This document shows, piece by piece, positions 43,238 to 52,396 of a DNA stretch of 64,000 nucleotides (within the stretch, counting starts at the first letter, position 1; each line of letters opens with the position of its first letter). The notes under the pieces are model-generated. The model was not told the origin of the DNA, did no database searches, and was given only the letters and a program-made list of their open reading frames with translations. The DNA comes from Tanticharoenia sakaeratensis NBRC 103193 (lineage in GTDB: Bacteria; Pseudomonadota; Alphaproteobacteria; Acetobacterales; Acetobacteraceae), in assembly GCF_000963885.1 (NCBI RefSeq), contig NZ_BALE01000004.1, positions 1-64,000 of the forward strand, given 5' to 3'. The position numbers and the translations under genes were made by a program.

Positions 43238-45334
43238 TTGAACCGTTTTTCATCGTCGCGCGTGCTGTGCGCATCCGTGGCGGCCCTGGCGCTGAGCGTG
43301 GCGCCCGCCCGCGCCGCGACGGTCACGTCGCCGCCCTATCTCGATGAGATCACCGGCGCCCGGGCGCTGGATTTCGTCAAGGCCCGCGACGCGCATACGC
43401 TCGATGTCCTGACGCACGACCCGCGCTATGCCGGCTTCTATAAAGACGCGCTGACGATTGCGCAGTCTCACGACCGGATCGCGGCACCGGAACAGCTCAA
43501 CGGCCAGATCTACAATTTCTGGCAGGATGCGGATCATGTGCGCGGCATCTGGCGCCGCACCGGCGTCGCATCCTATCGCACCGGCAAGCCGGACTGGACG
43601 ACGGTTCTCGATCTGGACGCGCTGTCTGCCTCCGAGCATGCGAACTGGGTCTGGAAGGGTGCGGACTGCCTGGAGCCTGATGAGACACGCTGTCTGATCT
43701 CGCTGTCCGACGGCGGCGAGGATGCCGTGACGGTCCGGGAATTCGATCTTGCGACGAACGCCTTCGTGCCGGGCGGCTTCGCGCTGCCGGGGGCCAAACA
43801 ATCGGCCGACTGGCTGGACCGCGATACCCTGCTGGTCAGCCGTCCCTGGCGTCCGGGCGACCTGACGGATTCGTCCTATCCCTACATCGTGCGGCTCTGG
43901 CACCGCGGGACGCCGCTCAATGTCGCGACGGAAGTGGCGCGGGGCACGAAGCAGGACATGGAGGCGTCCGGCGAATCCTTCACGGACGGGCAGGGACACC
44001 ATGTCGCCCTGATCCAGACGGCGCACACCATCTTCTCGAGCAGCTACGCCCTGCTGGAGAATGGGCATACCACGCCGCTCGACCTGCCGCGGAAGAGCGA
44101 CATCCAGGGATTGCTGGACGGGCAGCTCGTCGTTCGGCTGAACGAGCCCTGGACGGCGAACGGCCAGACCTTTCCGACGGGCGCGCTGGTGGCCGTCGAC
44201 CCGACACAGCCCGCGCCAAAGCCTGAACTGATCGCCGCGGCCGGCCCCCGCCAGATGATCGAAGGCGCCGCCGTCACGAAGGGCCATGTGCTGGTCGCAC
44301 TCTACGACAACGTGCGCGGAACGGTCGTGTCGTATGCGCGCGGCAGCGACGGGTGGCGGGGGCGGCGTCTGGCGCTGCCAGGGGATGTTTCCGTCAGCAT
44401 CACGAGTTCGACCATTCGCGATGACGACGCCTTCATCGGGGTCTCGGGTTTCCTGACGCCGCCGGAGCTTTGGCAGGCCAATGCCCGAACGGGCGGGCTG
44501 AACCGGCTCGTGGCAATGCCGCCGCAGTTCGATGCCGCCGGACTGACCGTCGACCAGTACGAAGCCGCTTCGACTGACGGAACCAAAATTCCGTATTTCC
44601 TGGTGCACCGCCGGGACATGGCGGAGAACGGGACCAACCCCGTGCAGCTCTATGCCTATGGCGGGTTTCAGATTTCGATGACGCCGCGCTACTCGGGCAC
44701 GCTTGGCAAGCTCTGGCTGGATCGTGGCGGCGTCTATGCACTCGCCAATATTCGCGGCGGTGGCGAGTTTGGCCCGGCATGGCACGAAGCAGGCCTGAAC
44801 GTGCACCGCCAGCGCGTCTTTGACGATTTCGCGGCTGTCGCCCGGGACATGATAGCCCGCCACGTCACATCGCCCGCGCATCTGGCGATCCGTGGCGGGT
44901 CGAACGGCGGCCTGCTGATGGGGGTCGAATTCACGCAACATCCGGAGCTCTGGAAGGCCGTGGTCATCGAGGTGCCGCTGCTCGACATGGTCAATTTCGA
45001 GACCATGTCTGCCGGATCGTCCTGGACAGGGGAATACGGCAGCGTGCGTGACGCGGCCCAGCGCGCGTTTCTGGAGCAGATCTCGCCACTTCAGAACCTG
45101 AAGTCCGGCGTGCGTTATCCGGTGCCGTTCATCATGACCTCGACCAAGGACGATCGCGTCGGCCCGGTCCATGCGCGTCGGTTCGCGGCACGAATGGACG
45201 CGCTGCATCTGCCGTATTTCTATGATGAGCAGGTCGAGGGCGGTCATGCGGCCGGTGCGAACCTGCGCGAGGCGGCACAGGAGGCGGCGCTTGAATACAC
45301 TTATATGTGGCGGACCCTCGACGGGGCGCCGTAA
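43238..45334 (+). CDS. Secreted prolyl oligopeptidase-family (S9A) peptidase
   Basis: A 698-residue S9A peptidase with an export signal, SSSRVLCASVAALALSVAPARA, unlike the cytosolic oligopeptidase B gene. TTG 43238, with GGAGAG 6 bases upstream, gives a normal 26-residue signal; a GTG at 43199 would add 13 residues and cannot be ruled out. The beta-propeller spans roughly 60-430. Catalytic residues: nucleophile S555 in RGGSNGGLLMG, Asp in TSTKDDRV and His in EGGHAAGAN. It likely trims peptides in the periplasm. The start sits after the pstS terminator, so it is a separate transcript. Confidence 0.87.
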   Translation: MNRFSSSRVLCASVAALALSVAPARAATVTSPPYLDEITGARALDFVKARDAHTLDVLTHDPRYAGFYKDALTIAQSHDRIAAPEQLNGQIYNFWQDADHVRGIWRRTGVASYRTGKPDWTTVLDLDALSASEHANWVWKGADCLEPDETRCLISLSDGGEDAVTVREFDLATNAFVPGGFALPGAKQSADWLDRDTLLVSRPWRPGDLTDSSYPYIVRLWHRGTPLNVATEVARGTKQDMEASGESFTDGQGHHVALIQTAHTIFSSSYALLENGHTTPLDLPRKSDIQGLLDGQLVVRLNEPWTANGQTFPTGALVAVDPTQPAPKPELIAAAGPRQMIEGAAVTKGHVLVALYDNVRGTVVSYARGSDGWRGRRLALPGDVSVSITSSTIRDDDAFIGVSGFLTPPELWQANARTGGLNRLVAMPPQFDAAGLTVDQYEAASTDGTKIPYFLVHRRDMAENGTNPVQLYAYGGFQISMTPRYSGTLGKLWLDRGGVYALANIRGGGEFGPAWHEAGLNVHRQRVFDDFAAVARDMIARHVTSPAHLAIRGGSNGGLLMGVEFTQHPELWKAVVIEVPLLDMVNFETMSAGSSWTGEYGSVRDAAQRAFLEQISPLQNLKSGVRYPVPFIMTSTKDDRVGPVHARRFAARMDALHLPYFYDEQVEGGHAAGANLREAAQEAALEYTYMWRTLDGAP

Positions 45335-45463
45335 CGGAAAGCCGTCCGGGGCTGGTCGCGTCTGCCGCATCGTCCGGCAACTTCGCCTTCCGTAAGCCCG
45401 CCAAAGGTGAGTGCCCATCAGATTCCCTGAACGCGGCCGCGGCGGTCCGGAAGTCTTTTCCGA

Positions 45464-46393
45464 TTACGCTTTCGGATAGGCCTTCCGGCAGATTCCGGTG
45501 ATGAGGTCCCGCAGCCAGCGATGTGCCGGGTCAGCATCCATGCGCGGATGCCAGATCGCAACGATCTTGAATTCGGGAAGAGCGAATGGCGCCTCGAAAG
45601 TCGCCAAGCCCCGTGGTGCACCATGCTTGGGCGGCAGGGCATGTCCCAGGCAGGACCGAGGGACGAACGCGACCAGCTCGGATCCGCGCGCGATCCGCAT
45701 GGCATCCGGGTAACCCGGGACCACGACCCGAACCATTCGCCCGAGATCGAGTTGCGCCAGCGCATGCTCGATCGGGTCAAGGCCATTGTCGTTCCGTGAT
45801 GCGACGACATGGTCGCATGTCGCGAGGCGATACGGCGTGGGCCCATCGCCTGCCAGAAGCGGATGGCCTTCCCGGACCACGCCGACAAGGCGATCGGCAA
45901 AAAGGAACCGCGTCCGGATTTCCGGCGCATCGGTACCGCGAACGCCGATTTCGAGATCGACCGATCCATCCCGCAGCGGCGCGGCGTCTTTCGATGTCTT
46001 GGGGACGAACCGGAGCCGGACGCCGTGCGCCGTCCGGAGCACCGCTTCCACGACCGGGGCCGCGAGGAGATCGAGAAAGGCCTCGCTCGCCCGGATCGTG
46101 AATGTCCGCGTTAGCGACGCGACATCCAGATGCGCCGGCTGCGGCTGCAGTATCGCGCGTGCGTCCCGTGCCAGCGTCTGAACCCGATCACGCAGTTCGG
46201 CCGCGCGCGGCGTCGGGACAAGTCCGCGGCCAGCGCGCACCAGCAGCGGATCGCCCGTGGCGTCCCTCAGCCGTGCGAGCGTCCGGCTCATGGCAGACGC
46301 ACTCAGCCCGAGACGCCGGGCAGCCGCCGTCACGCTGCTTTCGGCAAGCAGGACGTCAAGAGCATCAAGCAGGTTCAGATCCACATCGGCCAT
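45464..46393 (-). CDS. LysR-family transcriptional regulator
   Basis: A 309-residue LysR-type regulator. The winged HTH is DALDVLLAESSVTAAARRLG and SASAMSRTLARLRDATGDPLLVRAGRG, the latter typical of NodD-like members. The effector domain (about 95-300) is divergent. The gene is divergently transcribed from a short-chain dehydrogenase gene across 132 bases, the usual layout when the regulator controls its neighbour in response to a metabolite. Inducer unknown. Confidence 0.88.
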   Translation of the reverse strand: MADVDLNLLDALDVLLAESSVTAAARRLGLSASAMSRTLARLRDATGDPLLVRAGRGLVPTPRAAELRDRVQTLARDARAILQPQPAHLDVASLTRTFTIRASEAFLDLLAAPVVEAVLRTAHGVRLRFVPKTSKDAAPLRDGSVDLEIGVRGTDAPEIRTRFLFADRLVGVVREGHPLLAGDGPTPYRLATCDHVVASRNDNGLDPIEHALAQLDLGRMVRVVVPGYPDAMRIARGSELVAFVPRSCLGHALPPKHGAPRGLATFEAPFALPEFKIVAIWHPRMDADPAHRWLRDLITGICRKAYPKA

Positions 46394-46525
46394 GGGTCAC
46401 CGTAAACAGCCTGGCTCGCCAGTCATAGCGTCGGATGCAATCATACTGTGCGCGGCGTGCGTCTGGCGCCCGATGTCCGGACGCGCCAAATGCGGGCTAA
46501 TAGTCCTCAATCGAAAGACGTCGCC

Positions 46526-47245
46526 ATGACCGAAACGCGCATGCCTGCCTTCCGGCCGACCCTTCTCCTGATCGGTGCCTCGCGTGGGCTGGGCCACGCC
46601 ATGGCTGCCGAATTTCTGGCCCGGGGATGGAACGTCGTCGGCACGATCCGCGAACCGGATGCCCGCACACCGTTTCACGATCTGGCGGAACGCTATGGCG
46701 AACAGGTCGAGATCGAGTGCCTCGACATCTGCGTGCCGGACCAGATTGCGGCGCTGAGGATGCGTCTATGCGATCGACGGTTCGACATGCTGTTCGTCAA
46801 CGCCGGGACGACCAACGCCGATCCGACACAGACGATCGGCGCCATATCAACCGCCGAGTTCATGCATGTCATGATGACCAACGCGCTCAGCCCGATGCGC
46901 GTCGTCGAGAGCCTGCAGGACCTCGTGCCCGCGAGGGGCTTGATCGGCGTCATGTCGTCGGGGCAGGGAAGCGTCGCCAACAACAATGGCGGCAAGCGCG
47001 AACTCTACCGTGGCAGCAAGGCAGCCCTGAACATGTTCATGCGGAGTTTTGCAGCGCGCGAGGGGGCTTCACCGCGTCCGATGGCTGTCATGGCACCGGG
47101 TTGGGTGCGCACGGAACTGGGTGGCCCAGACGCGCCGTTGGGAATCGAGGACAGCATTCCGAACCTCGTGACTGTCCTGACCGGGAAGCAGGCGCGACCC
47201 GGTCTCGAATATCTCGACTATCTGGGACGCACCGTGCCCTGGTAA
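46526..47245 (+). CDS. Short-chain dehydrogenase/reductase
   Basis: A 239-residue Rossmann-fold oxidoreductase. ATG 46526 follows a plausible leader; the longer frame from 46448 overlaps the promoter region. It has the classic motifs: cofactor loop IGASRGLGHAMA, NAG in FVNAGTTN, the catalytic Ser in MSSGQGS, and the YxxxK pair in LYRGSKAALNMF. The C-terminal motif PGWVRTELGG is typical of the family. NADP or NAD preference and substrate cannot be read. Divergent from a LysR gene. Confidence 0.88.
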   Translation: MTETRMPAFRPTLLLIGASRGLGHAMAAEFLARGWNVVGTIREPDARTPFHDLAERYGEQVEIECLDICVPDQIAALRMRLCDRRFDMLFVNAGTTNADPTQTIGAISTAEFMHVMMTNALSPMRVVESLQDLVPARGLIGVMSSGQGSVANNNGGKRELYRGSKAALNMFMRSFAAREGASPRPMAVMAPGWVRTELGGPDAPLGIEDSIPNLVTVLTGKQARPGLEYLDYLGRTVPW

Positions 47246-47250
47246 CGCGC

Positions 47251-47276
47251 GCCGCCGGCGTCGCCCGCCCGGCGGC
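47251..47276. terminator. Hairpin at the SDR/isochorismatase junction
   Basis: Inverted repeat GCCGCCGG (47251-47258) and CCGGCGGC (47269-47276) with a 10-base loop, 5 bases after the dehydrogenase stop and 8 bases from the convergent hydrolase stop. Confidence 0.5.
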
Positions 47277-47283
47277 ATCGATC

Positions 47284-47886
47284 TTACAGACGATCGAGAA
47301 ACGCTCCGTGGGGCTCGACATGCGCAAACAGCGGCAGGTCATAGGCGACGGCCCCGTCATGCGCTTCGTGACTGGTCGCGGCGCAGCAATCGCTCAGCGC
47401 ATGGACCGTGAAACCGCGCTCGTAGGCCGAGCGTACGGTCGATTCCACGCAGCAGTTGGTCAGGAAGCCGCAGACGGCGACGGTTTCGATGCCGAGGCTG
47501 CGCAGGATGAAGTCCAGATTGGTGCTTGCGAACGCATCGAGGCCGCGCTTGCCCTCGATCAGGATATCGCTTTCCGATCGCGGCAGGGCCTCGGTGATTT
47601 CGGCACCCCACGTGCCTGCGCGAAAGGCTTTTGCGTCCACGACACCCTTCAATACGCCATAGGGCTCGCGCGTGATCTCCCGATAGCCTTCGGCGAACCG
47701 GATCGGTGCCCAGAGGATTTGCGCGCCGGAGGCCCGTGCGCGCCGGATCAGCTCGGCGCTGTTGGCGAGCATGTTCTGCCGCGCCATGCTCGCCGCGACG
47801 GCACCGTGCATGGCGCCACCCTCGGTCGTGAAGTCGTTCTGGTATTCGATCAGGACGATCGCCGTGCGTCTGGCGTCCATGTTCAT
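47284..47886 (-). CDS. Isochorismatase-family cysteine hydrolase
   Basis: A 200-residue hydrolase of the isochorismatase/nicotinamidase-like superfamily. The triad is visible: Asp in VLIEYQNDF, Lys in LIEGKRGLDAF and Cys in FLTNCCVESTVRSAYERG. The latter also has the neighbouring cis-peptide region. Members cleave C-N or C-O bonds in small amides, and the physiological substrate is unknown here. ATG 47886 overlaps the stop of the amino-acid permease (ATGA), so the two work as a unit: uptake of an amide or amino acid followed by hydrolysis is a reasonable hypothesis. Confidence 0.88.
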   Translation of the reverse strand: MNMDARRTAIVLIEYQNDFTTEGGAMHGAVAASMARQNMLANSAELIRRARASGAQILWAPIRFAEGYREITREPYGVLKGVVDAKAFRAGTWGAEITEALPRSESDILIEGKRGLDAFASTNLDFILRSLGIETVAVCGFLTNCCVESTVRSAYERGFTVHALSDCCAATSHEAHDGAVAYDLPLFAHVEPHGAFLDRL

Positions 47887-49316
47887 GCCCTCGTCATGTC
47901 AGGCCCGACCGGTCGCGACGCCGGACGACGGCGGCGCAGAAACGACCAGCCGATCACGAGCATCGCCACGATGACGGGCAACGCGACCAGCGTATAGGTT
48001 CCTTCCGGATAATCGAAGCCCATCATCACGACGACGAAGGCAAGGAAGCCAAGCGTCAGCCAGTTGCTGACGGGCGCCCACGGCATCGGAAAGCTGGTGG
48101 CGGGCAGTTCGCCACGATTGATCCGGGCACGCAGGCGCTGCTGGCACACCAGGATGAAGGCCCATGTGCTGAGGATGCCGAGCGCCGAGAAATTCAGGAC
48201 GATCTCGAACACCTCGGAAGGGATGACGTAGTTCAGTCCGACGCCCACGAGATAGACCGCGGATGTCGTGAGGATGCCGACATAGGGCACCGAATTGCGG
48301 TTCATCCGCGCGAGCCCCTTGGGCGCCGAATCCCCAAGCGCCATGGCACGCAGCACGCGGCCGGTGGAATAGAGGCCGGAATTGAGGCTGGAGAGCGCTG
48401 CCGTCAGTACCACGATGTTCATGACCGTGCCGACGCCGGGCACGCCGAGTGCCTGAAAGAATGTCACGAACGGACTGATGCCCGGGTGATAGGCGGTCCA
48501 GGGAAGCAGGCAGACGAGCAGGATGACCGAGCCCACATAAAACAGGCCGATCCGCCAGATGACGCTGTTGATCGCCCGCGGCAGAACGGCGCGTGGATCG
48601 TCACACTCGCCGGCCGCCGTGCCGATCAGCTCGATCCCTGAATAGGCGAAGACCACGCCCTGCAGAAGGAGAAGTGCCGGCATGATTCCGTGTGGAAACA
48701 GGCCGCCGTTCTGCGTCACGAGATGCAGCCCCGTCGCGTGGCCCGCGACCGGCACGCGCAGCCCGAGGATCGCGACGCCCGCAATCAGGAAGATCACGAG
48801 GGCGACGACCTTGATCAGCGAAAACCAGAACTCCATCTCGCCGAAATACTTGACGCCGATCATGTTCATCGTGGCGACGATACACAGGGCCGCCAGCGCG
48901 AAAACCCATTGCGGGACGGCGGCGGTCGGCCCCCAGTACTGCATGTAGAGCGCGACGGCGGTGATATCGACGATCCCGGTCATCGCCCAGTTCAGAAACG
49001 ACATCCAGCCCGCGACATAGGCCCAGCGCTCTCCCATGAATTCCCGGGCATAGGAGACGAAGTTGCCGCTGCTCGGCCGATGCATCGCAAGCTCGCCCAA
49101 CGCGCGCAGGATAAGGAACGAGAAGGCGCCGCAGACGAGATAGACGAGAGCGAGCGATGGGCCGGCGCTGGCGAGCCTGCGTCCGGCTCCCAGGAAAAGG
49201 CCGGTGCCGATCGCGCCGCCGATTGCGATCATCTGGATCTGACGACGGCCGAGATCCTTGTGGTATCCCTCTTCCGATACCGTGCCCGGTGCGGAATGGG
49301 GGGACGAATGGGTCAT
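47883..49316 (-). CDS. Amino-acid permease, APC superfamily (AAT family)
   Basis: A 477-residue transporter with twelve hydrophobic segments. The start region GYHKDLGRRQIQMIAIGGAI and IGTGLFLGAGRRLASAGPSL, the GELAMHRPSSGNFVSYA motif and the FAYSGIELIGTAAGE helix are signatures of AAT-type amino-acid permeases such as CycA/AnsP/GabP. Substrate specificity is open. ATG 49316 gives the better N-terminus; ATG 49358 adds 14 residues. The gene precedes and is coupled to the isochorismatase-like gene. Confidence 0.9.
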   Translation of the reverse strand: MTHSSPHSAPGTVSEEGYHKDLGRRQIQMIAIGGAIGTGLFLGAGRRLASAGPSLALVYLVCGAFSFLILRALGELAMHRPSSGNFVSYAREFMGERWAYVAGWMSFLNWAMTGIVDITAVALYMQYWGPTAAVPQWVFALAALCIVATMNMIGVKYFGEMEFWFSLIKVVALVIFLIAGVAILGLRVPVAGHATGLHLVTQNGGLFPHGIMPALLLLQGVVFAYSGIELIGTAAGECDDPRAVLPRAINSVIWRIGLFYVGSVILLVCLLPWTAYHPGISPFVTFFQALGVPGVGTVMNIVVLTAALSSLNSGLYSTGRVLRAMALGDSAPKGLARMNRNSVPYVGILTTSAVYLVGVGLNYVIPSEVFEIVLNFSALGILSTWAFILVCQQRLRARINRGELPATSFPMPWAPVSNWLTLGFLAFVVVMMGFDYPEGTYTLVALPVIVAMLVIGWSFLRRRRPASRPVGPDMTRA

Positions 49317-49449
49317 GCGTAAGTGCCCCGAAAAGACATTTCGATCTGTTGATGTCATCGTAGGCGATAAGCCCCGCGCGTGACCAGCCGGGGGGCTCGG
49401 AGCGTCCGGTCAGGGGAGCCTCGCAAAGGCCTCCATCCGCGCCAACGGA

Positions 49450-50697
49450 TCAGTGCCCCGGTGGCTCGACGATGCAGGCCATGCCCTGCTGCTGAAGCGT
49501 CGCACAGGCACCGGACGCGGCAGCGCGGCTCAAACCGGCAAGCCGCGCCCGATAGACCGTCCCGCGCCCCAGCGGCGTTACCGGCTGGACCACGCTCTGG
49601 GCGCCGGCCAGTTCGGCGAAGTCCCCCTGACGGGCGATGGTCGTTGCGAATCGCGCCTGTCCCGATGAGCCGAACGCACCGACCTGAACCGCATATGCGC
49701 CATATGTCGCGTGCGGCGGAGCGGCTGCCGCTGGAGGCGGCGAAACCAGACGCATCGCGGGACGTGGTGCCGACGCGTAGGCCACGGTGCGGTAGACAGG
49801 CTCAGGAGCGGGCGCGGGCGACGGCGGCGCACTCGGCTGGGTCACGGCGCATGGCACGTCGGGATCGTAGGCGTCGTCCGGGCTGCACGGGATGGGCGTC
49901 GGACGGGACAGGGAGGCGACCGCCACAGGGCGTGCGTAGGAACGGGCAGGGGCCGCAGGAGCCGGAGCCGCGCAGGCAGGATCGTCGGCGGCCGCCATCG
50001 TGCAGTCGGGCGGTCCGGCTTCGGCGACCTCGACCGGCGCCGCGCCCGGTCCGGCCGCGGGCGAGCCCTGGAGCTGCTCGGCACGGGCATAGGTTGCGAG
50101 CGGCCCTGTCATGGCGACTTCGGTGCCGAGATTGGGCGTGATGCTGGCGACATAATTGACGGTTTCGTTCGGCAGATCCCGGCCGCGATAGAGGTAGTCC
50201 TCAAGACGCTGCGGACCGGCGTTGTAGGCGGCAAGGAACGCGGGCGCGCCGTATTTGCCATTCAGGATACTGATGTAGCCGGTCCCCGCCATGATGTTGT
50301 CGTGCGGTTCGTAAGGGTCGGAACCGAGGTCGAACCGGGACTGCATGTCGGCGTAGGTCTGTGGCATGAGCTGCATGAGGCCCATCGCACCTGCCGATGA
50401 CGTGATCGGCTGACCGTCGAGATACTCGTGCCCGCCCGATTCCTGATGAATCACGGCCCGGATCCACTGCTCGGAAATGGCGAATCGCCGGGCTGCCTCA
50501 TGGATATAGGGGCCCCACGGATCGGCGGCGGTGCCGGGTGCGCGATAGGCGCCGGAGCCTGCGTAATATCGGTCGTATCCGCCGGTATGCGAGGCCGCGC
50601 ATCCACCCAGGCCCAGCAGCAGGACGATGGAGCCCATCTCGCGGACCCGCGGCAGGCGCGATCTGGATGGACGAGTGGGGCTTGGTCGAGGGTGCAT
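49450..50697 (-). CDS. Lytic transglycosylase with SLT and SPOR domains, lipoprotein
   Basis: A 415-residue envelope protein. Start 50697 gives an Arg-rich basic leader, a hydrophobic stretch and a lipobox (LLGLGGC, Cys at residue 21+12); ATG 50742 would add 15 residues. The SLT domain spans about 60-190, with the catalytic Glu in IHQESGGHEYL and downstream motifs GLMQLMPQTYADM and AAYNAGPQRLEDY. A long Pro/Ala-rich linker leads to a SPOR domain (about 335-410; YAVQVGAFGSSGQARFA) that binds denuded septal peptidoglycan. Members cleave glycan strands to make anhydro-muropeptides. It is divergent from the flagellar operon; a role in making room for the flagellum is possible but unproven. Confidence 0.88.
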   Translation of the reverse strand: MHPRPSPTRPSRSRLPRVREMGSIVLLLGLGGCAASHTGGYDRYYAGSGAYRAPGTAADPWGPYIHEAARRFAISEQWIRAVIHQESGGHEYLDGQPITSSAGAMGLMQLMPQTYADMQSRFDLGSDPYEPHDNIMAGTGYISILNGKYGAPAFLAAYNAGPQRLEDYLYRGRDLPNETVNYVASITPNLGTEVAMTGPLATYARAEQLQGSPAAGPGAAPVEVAEAGPPDCTMAAADDPACAAPAPAAPARSYARPVAVASLSRPTPIPCSPDDAYDPDVPCAVTQPSAPPSPAPAPEPVYRTVAYASAPRPAMRLVSPPPAAAAPPHATYGAYAVQVGAFGSSGQARFATTIARQGDFAELAGAQSVVQPVTPLGRGTVYRARLAGLSRAAASGACATLQQQGMACIVEPPGH

Positions 50698-50777
50698 GAG
50701 CCAGACTGCCGCAATTTGCCTGAAATCGGCAAGTATTGTCATGAAGGCGGCGGATAACCTGTCAGTGCCCGTCGCCG

Positions 50778-50798
50778 AAGTCGTTGCGTCAACGACTT
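50778..50798. promoter_or_regulatory. Palindrome upstream of fliL
   Basis: Nine-bp arms AAGTCGTTG (50778-50786) and CAACGACTT (50790-50798) around CGT, in the 179-base divergent gap between the lytic transglycosylase and fliL. A perfect dyad about 80 bases before fliL suggests an operator or promoter element; a T run after it is weak. Confidence 0.5.
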
Positions 50799-50876
50799 GT
50801 TAAGTATTGGCGATGCATGATCGGCAGGGCGGGAGACGTGAGAGTGTCCCCGATCGCTGGAGCCTGAACGATCCCG

Positions 50877-51335
50877 ATGTCCGCATCCGAGACACAAGAT
50901 AAGCCCAAGAAGTCGCGCAAGCTGATCCTGATCGGCGGTGTCGCGGCACTGTGCCTTCTGGGTGGTGGCGGCTACTTCGGCTGGCGGCATTTTCATGGAT
51001 CGTCGAAGGTTCAGGCGAAGGCAGCGGTCCAGCAGCCGGCCATGCTCACCTTGCCGACCATCATGTCCAATCTGGACGCGGGCGACGGCCATACGCAGTT
51101 CGTGAAGCTGAATGCCCGGCTCGAGATCGCGCGTGCGCAGGACCAGGCGGCCGTCGAGGCCATGATGCCCCAGATCCTCAACGTGTTTCAGACCTATCTG
51201 CATGAGACACGCCCCGATGAACTGTCCGGCGGCGGCCTCTATCGTCTGCGCGAGGCCATGCTTCAGCAGATCGCCAATACGGTCGCCCCGATCCAGATCC
51301 GCGATCTCTATTTCACGGAACTCCTGACGCAATGA
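50877..51335 (+). CDS. fliL: Flagellar basal body protein FliL
   Basis: A 152-residue membrane protein. A short cytosolic lead (MSASETQDKPKKSRK) is followed by one helix (LILIGGVAALCLLGGGGYFG) and a periplasmic domain of the stomatin-like FliL family, ending in IRDLYFTELLTQ. FliL sits at the stator-ring interface and supports torque, especially under load. GGAG is 14 bases upstream, further than ideal. It heads the operon; its stop overlaps the fliM ATG as ATGA. Confidence 0.92.
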   Translation: MSASETQDKPKKSRKLILIGGVAALCLLGGGGYFGWRHFHGSSKVQAKAAVQQPAMLTLPTIMSNLDAGDGHTQFVKLNARLEIARAQDQAAVEAMMPQILNVFQTYLHETRPDELSGGGLYRLREAMLQQIANTVAPIQIRDLYFTELLTQ

Positions 51336-52387
51336 GCGAAGAGCAGGAGCCCATGTCCGATCCCATGATGGCGGAGGAGCAGGAAGACCGTATCCTGAAC
51401 CAGGCCGAGATCGACAGCCTGTTCGGTGTCTCCGAGTTCGATGCACCGCAGGGGAACGACATCGAACGCCTGATCGGCGCACCGCTGGCCTCGCATGAGC
51501 GTCTGCCCATGCTGGAGATCGTCTTCGACCGACTGACCCGTATTCTATCGACCAGTCTTCGCAATTTCACAAACGACAACGTCGAGGTGTCGGTCGACCG
51601 GCTGAACTCGCAACGCTTCGGCGATTATATCGACAGCGTGTCCGGCCCATCCATGTATGCCGTCTTCTGGGTCGAGGAATGGGAAAACTACGGCGTTCTC
51701 GTCATCAGTTCGCAGCTCATCTACCTGATCGTCGACGCGCTGCTGGGTGGCGATCGCCGCAATGGAGTGGCGCTCGAGACGACGTCGTCTCGAACCCAGG
51801 GGCGACACCATACGACGATCGAGAGATCCCTGATCGAGCCGATGGTCCGGATCATCCTTGCTGATCTCGCAACGAGCTTTGCCCCGCTGTGCGCGGTGAA
51901 TTTCCGGTTCGAGCGTCTCGAACTGAATGCGCGGTCCGCCGCGATATCACGCAATTCCAACGGTATCATCCAGGCGCGATTCTGCATCGAGATGTCGGGG
52001 CGTGGCGGCGATGTGGATCTGATCCTGCCGCACGCCACTCTGGAACCCGTGCGTGAAATCCTGCTCCAGCAATTCATGGGCGAGAAATTCGGCCATGATT
52101 ACATCTGGGAGACGCATCTGGCTCATGAACTGTGGCTCACGGAAGTCGAACTCGATGTCGTCCTCGATGAACAGGTCATGAAATTGCATGACGTCATGGC
52201 GCTCCGGCCGGGCAGCCAACTGATCCTGCGCAATGGTGCGCGGACCTCGGTTCACCTGAGGTGCGGCGAGAAGACGCTCTTCGAGGGACGCGTCGGACAG
52301 CGCAAGGGCAAAGTCGCCGTGCGGATCGAACGTAATCTGAACGATCGCTCCGCCGACGGCGACGGTGCCGGCGCGGCATATAGCTGA
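51332..52387 (+). CDS. fliM: Flagellar motor switch protein FliM
   Basis: A 351-residue cytosolic switch protein. The N-terminal CheY-binding segment reads DRILNQAEIDSLFGV near residue 20. The middle domain (about 50-240) holds LEIVFDRLTRILSTSLRNFT, and the C-terminal FliN-like (SpoA) domain occupies about 265-340, with VELDVVLDEQVMKLHDVMAL. FliM forms the C ring with FliG and FliN and sets rotation direction. It is ATGA-coupled to fliL. The C-terminus runs on past the SpoA domain with a polar tail. Confidence 0.95.
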   Translation: MSEEQEPMSDPMMAEEQEDRILNQAEIDSLFGVSEFDAPQGNDIERLIGAPLASHERLPMLEIVFDRLTRILSTSLRNFTNDNVEVSVDRLNSQRFGDYIDSVSGPSMYAVFWVEEWENYGVLVISSQLIYLIVDALLGGDRRNGVALETTSSRTQGRHHTTIERSLIEPMVRIILADLATSFAPLCAVNFRFERLELNARSAAISRNSNGIIQARFCIEMSGRGGDVDLILPHATLEPVREILLQQFMGEKFGHDYIWETHLAHELWLTEVELDVVLDEQVMKLHDVMALRPGSQLILRNGARTSVHLRCGEKTLFEGRVGQRKGKVAVRIERNLNDRSADGDGAGAAYS

Positions 52388-52396
52388 GGCAGGGAA

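Noticed and set aside
43250-45418. A 722-codon minus-strand open frame over the S9 peptidase
   Set aside because: Antisense shadow of a gene with full catalytic motifs; no ribosome site, composition Arg/His-rich.
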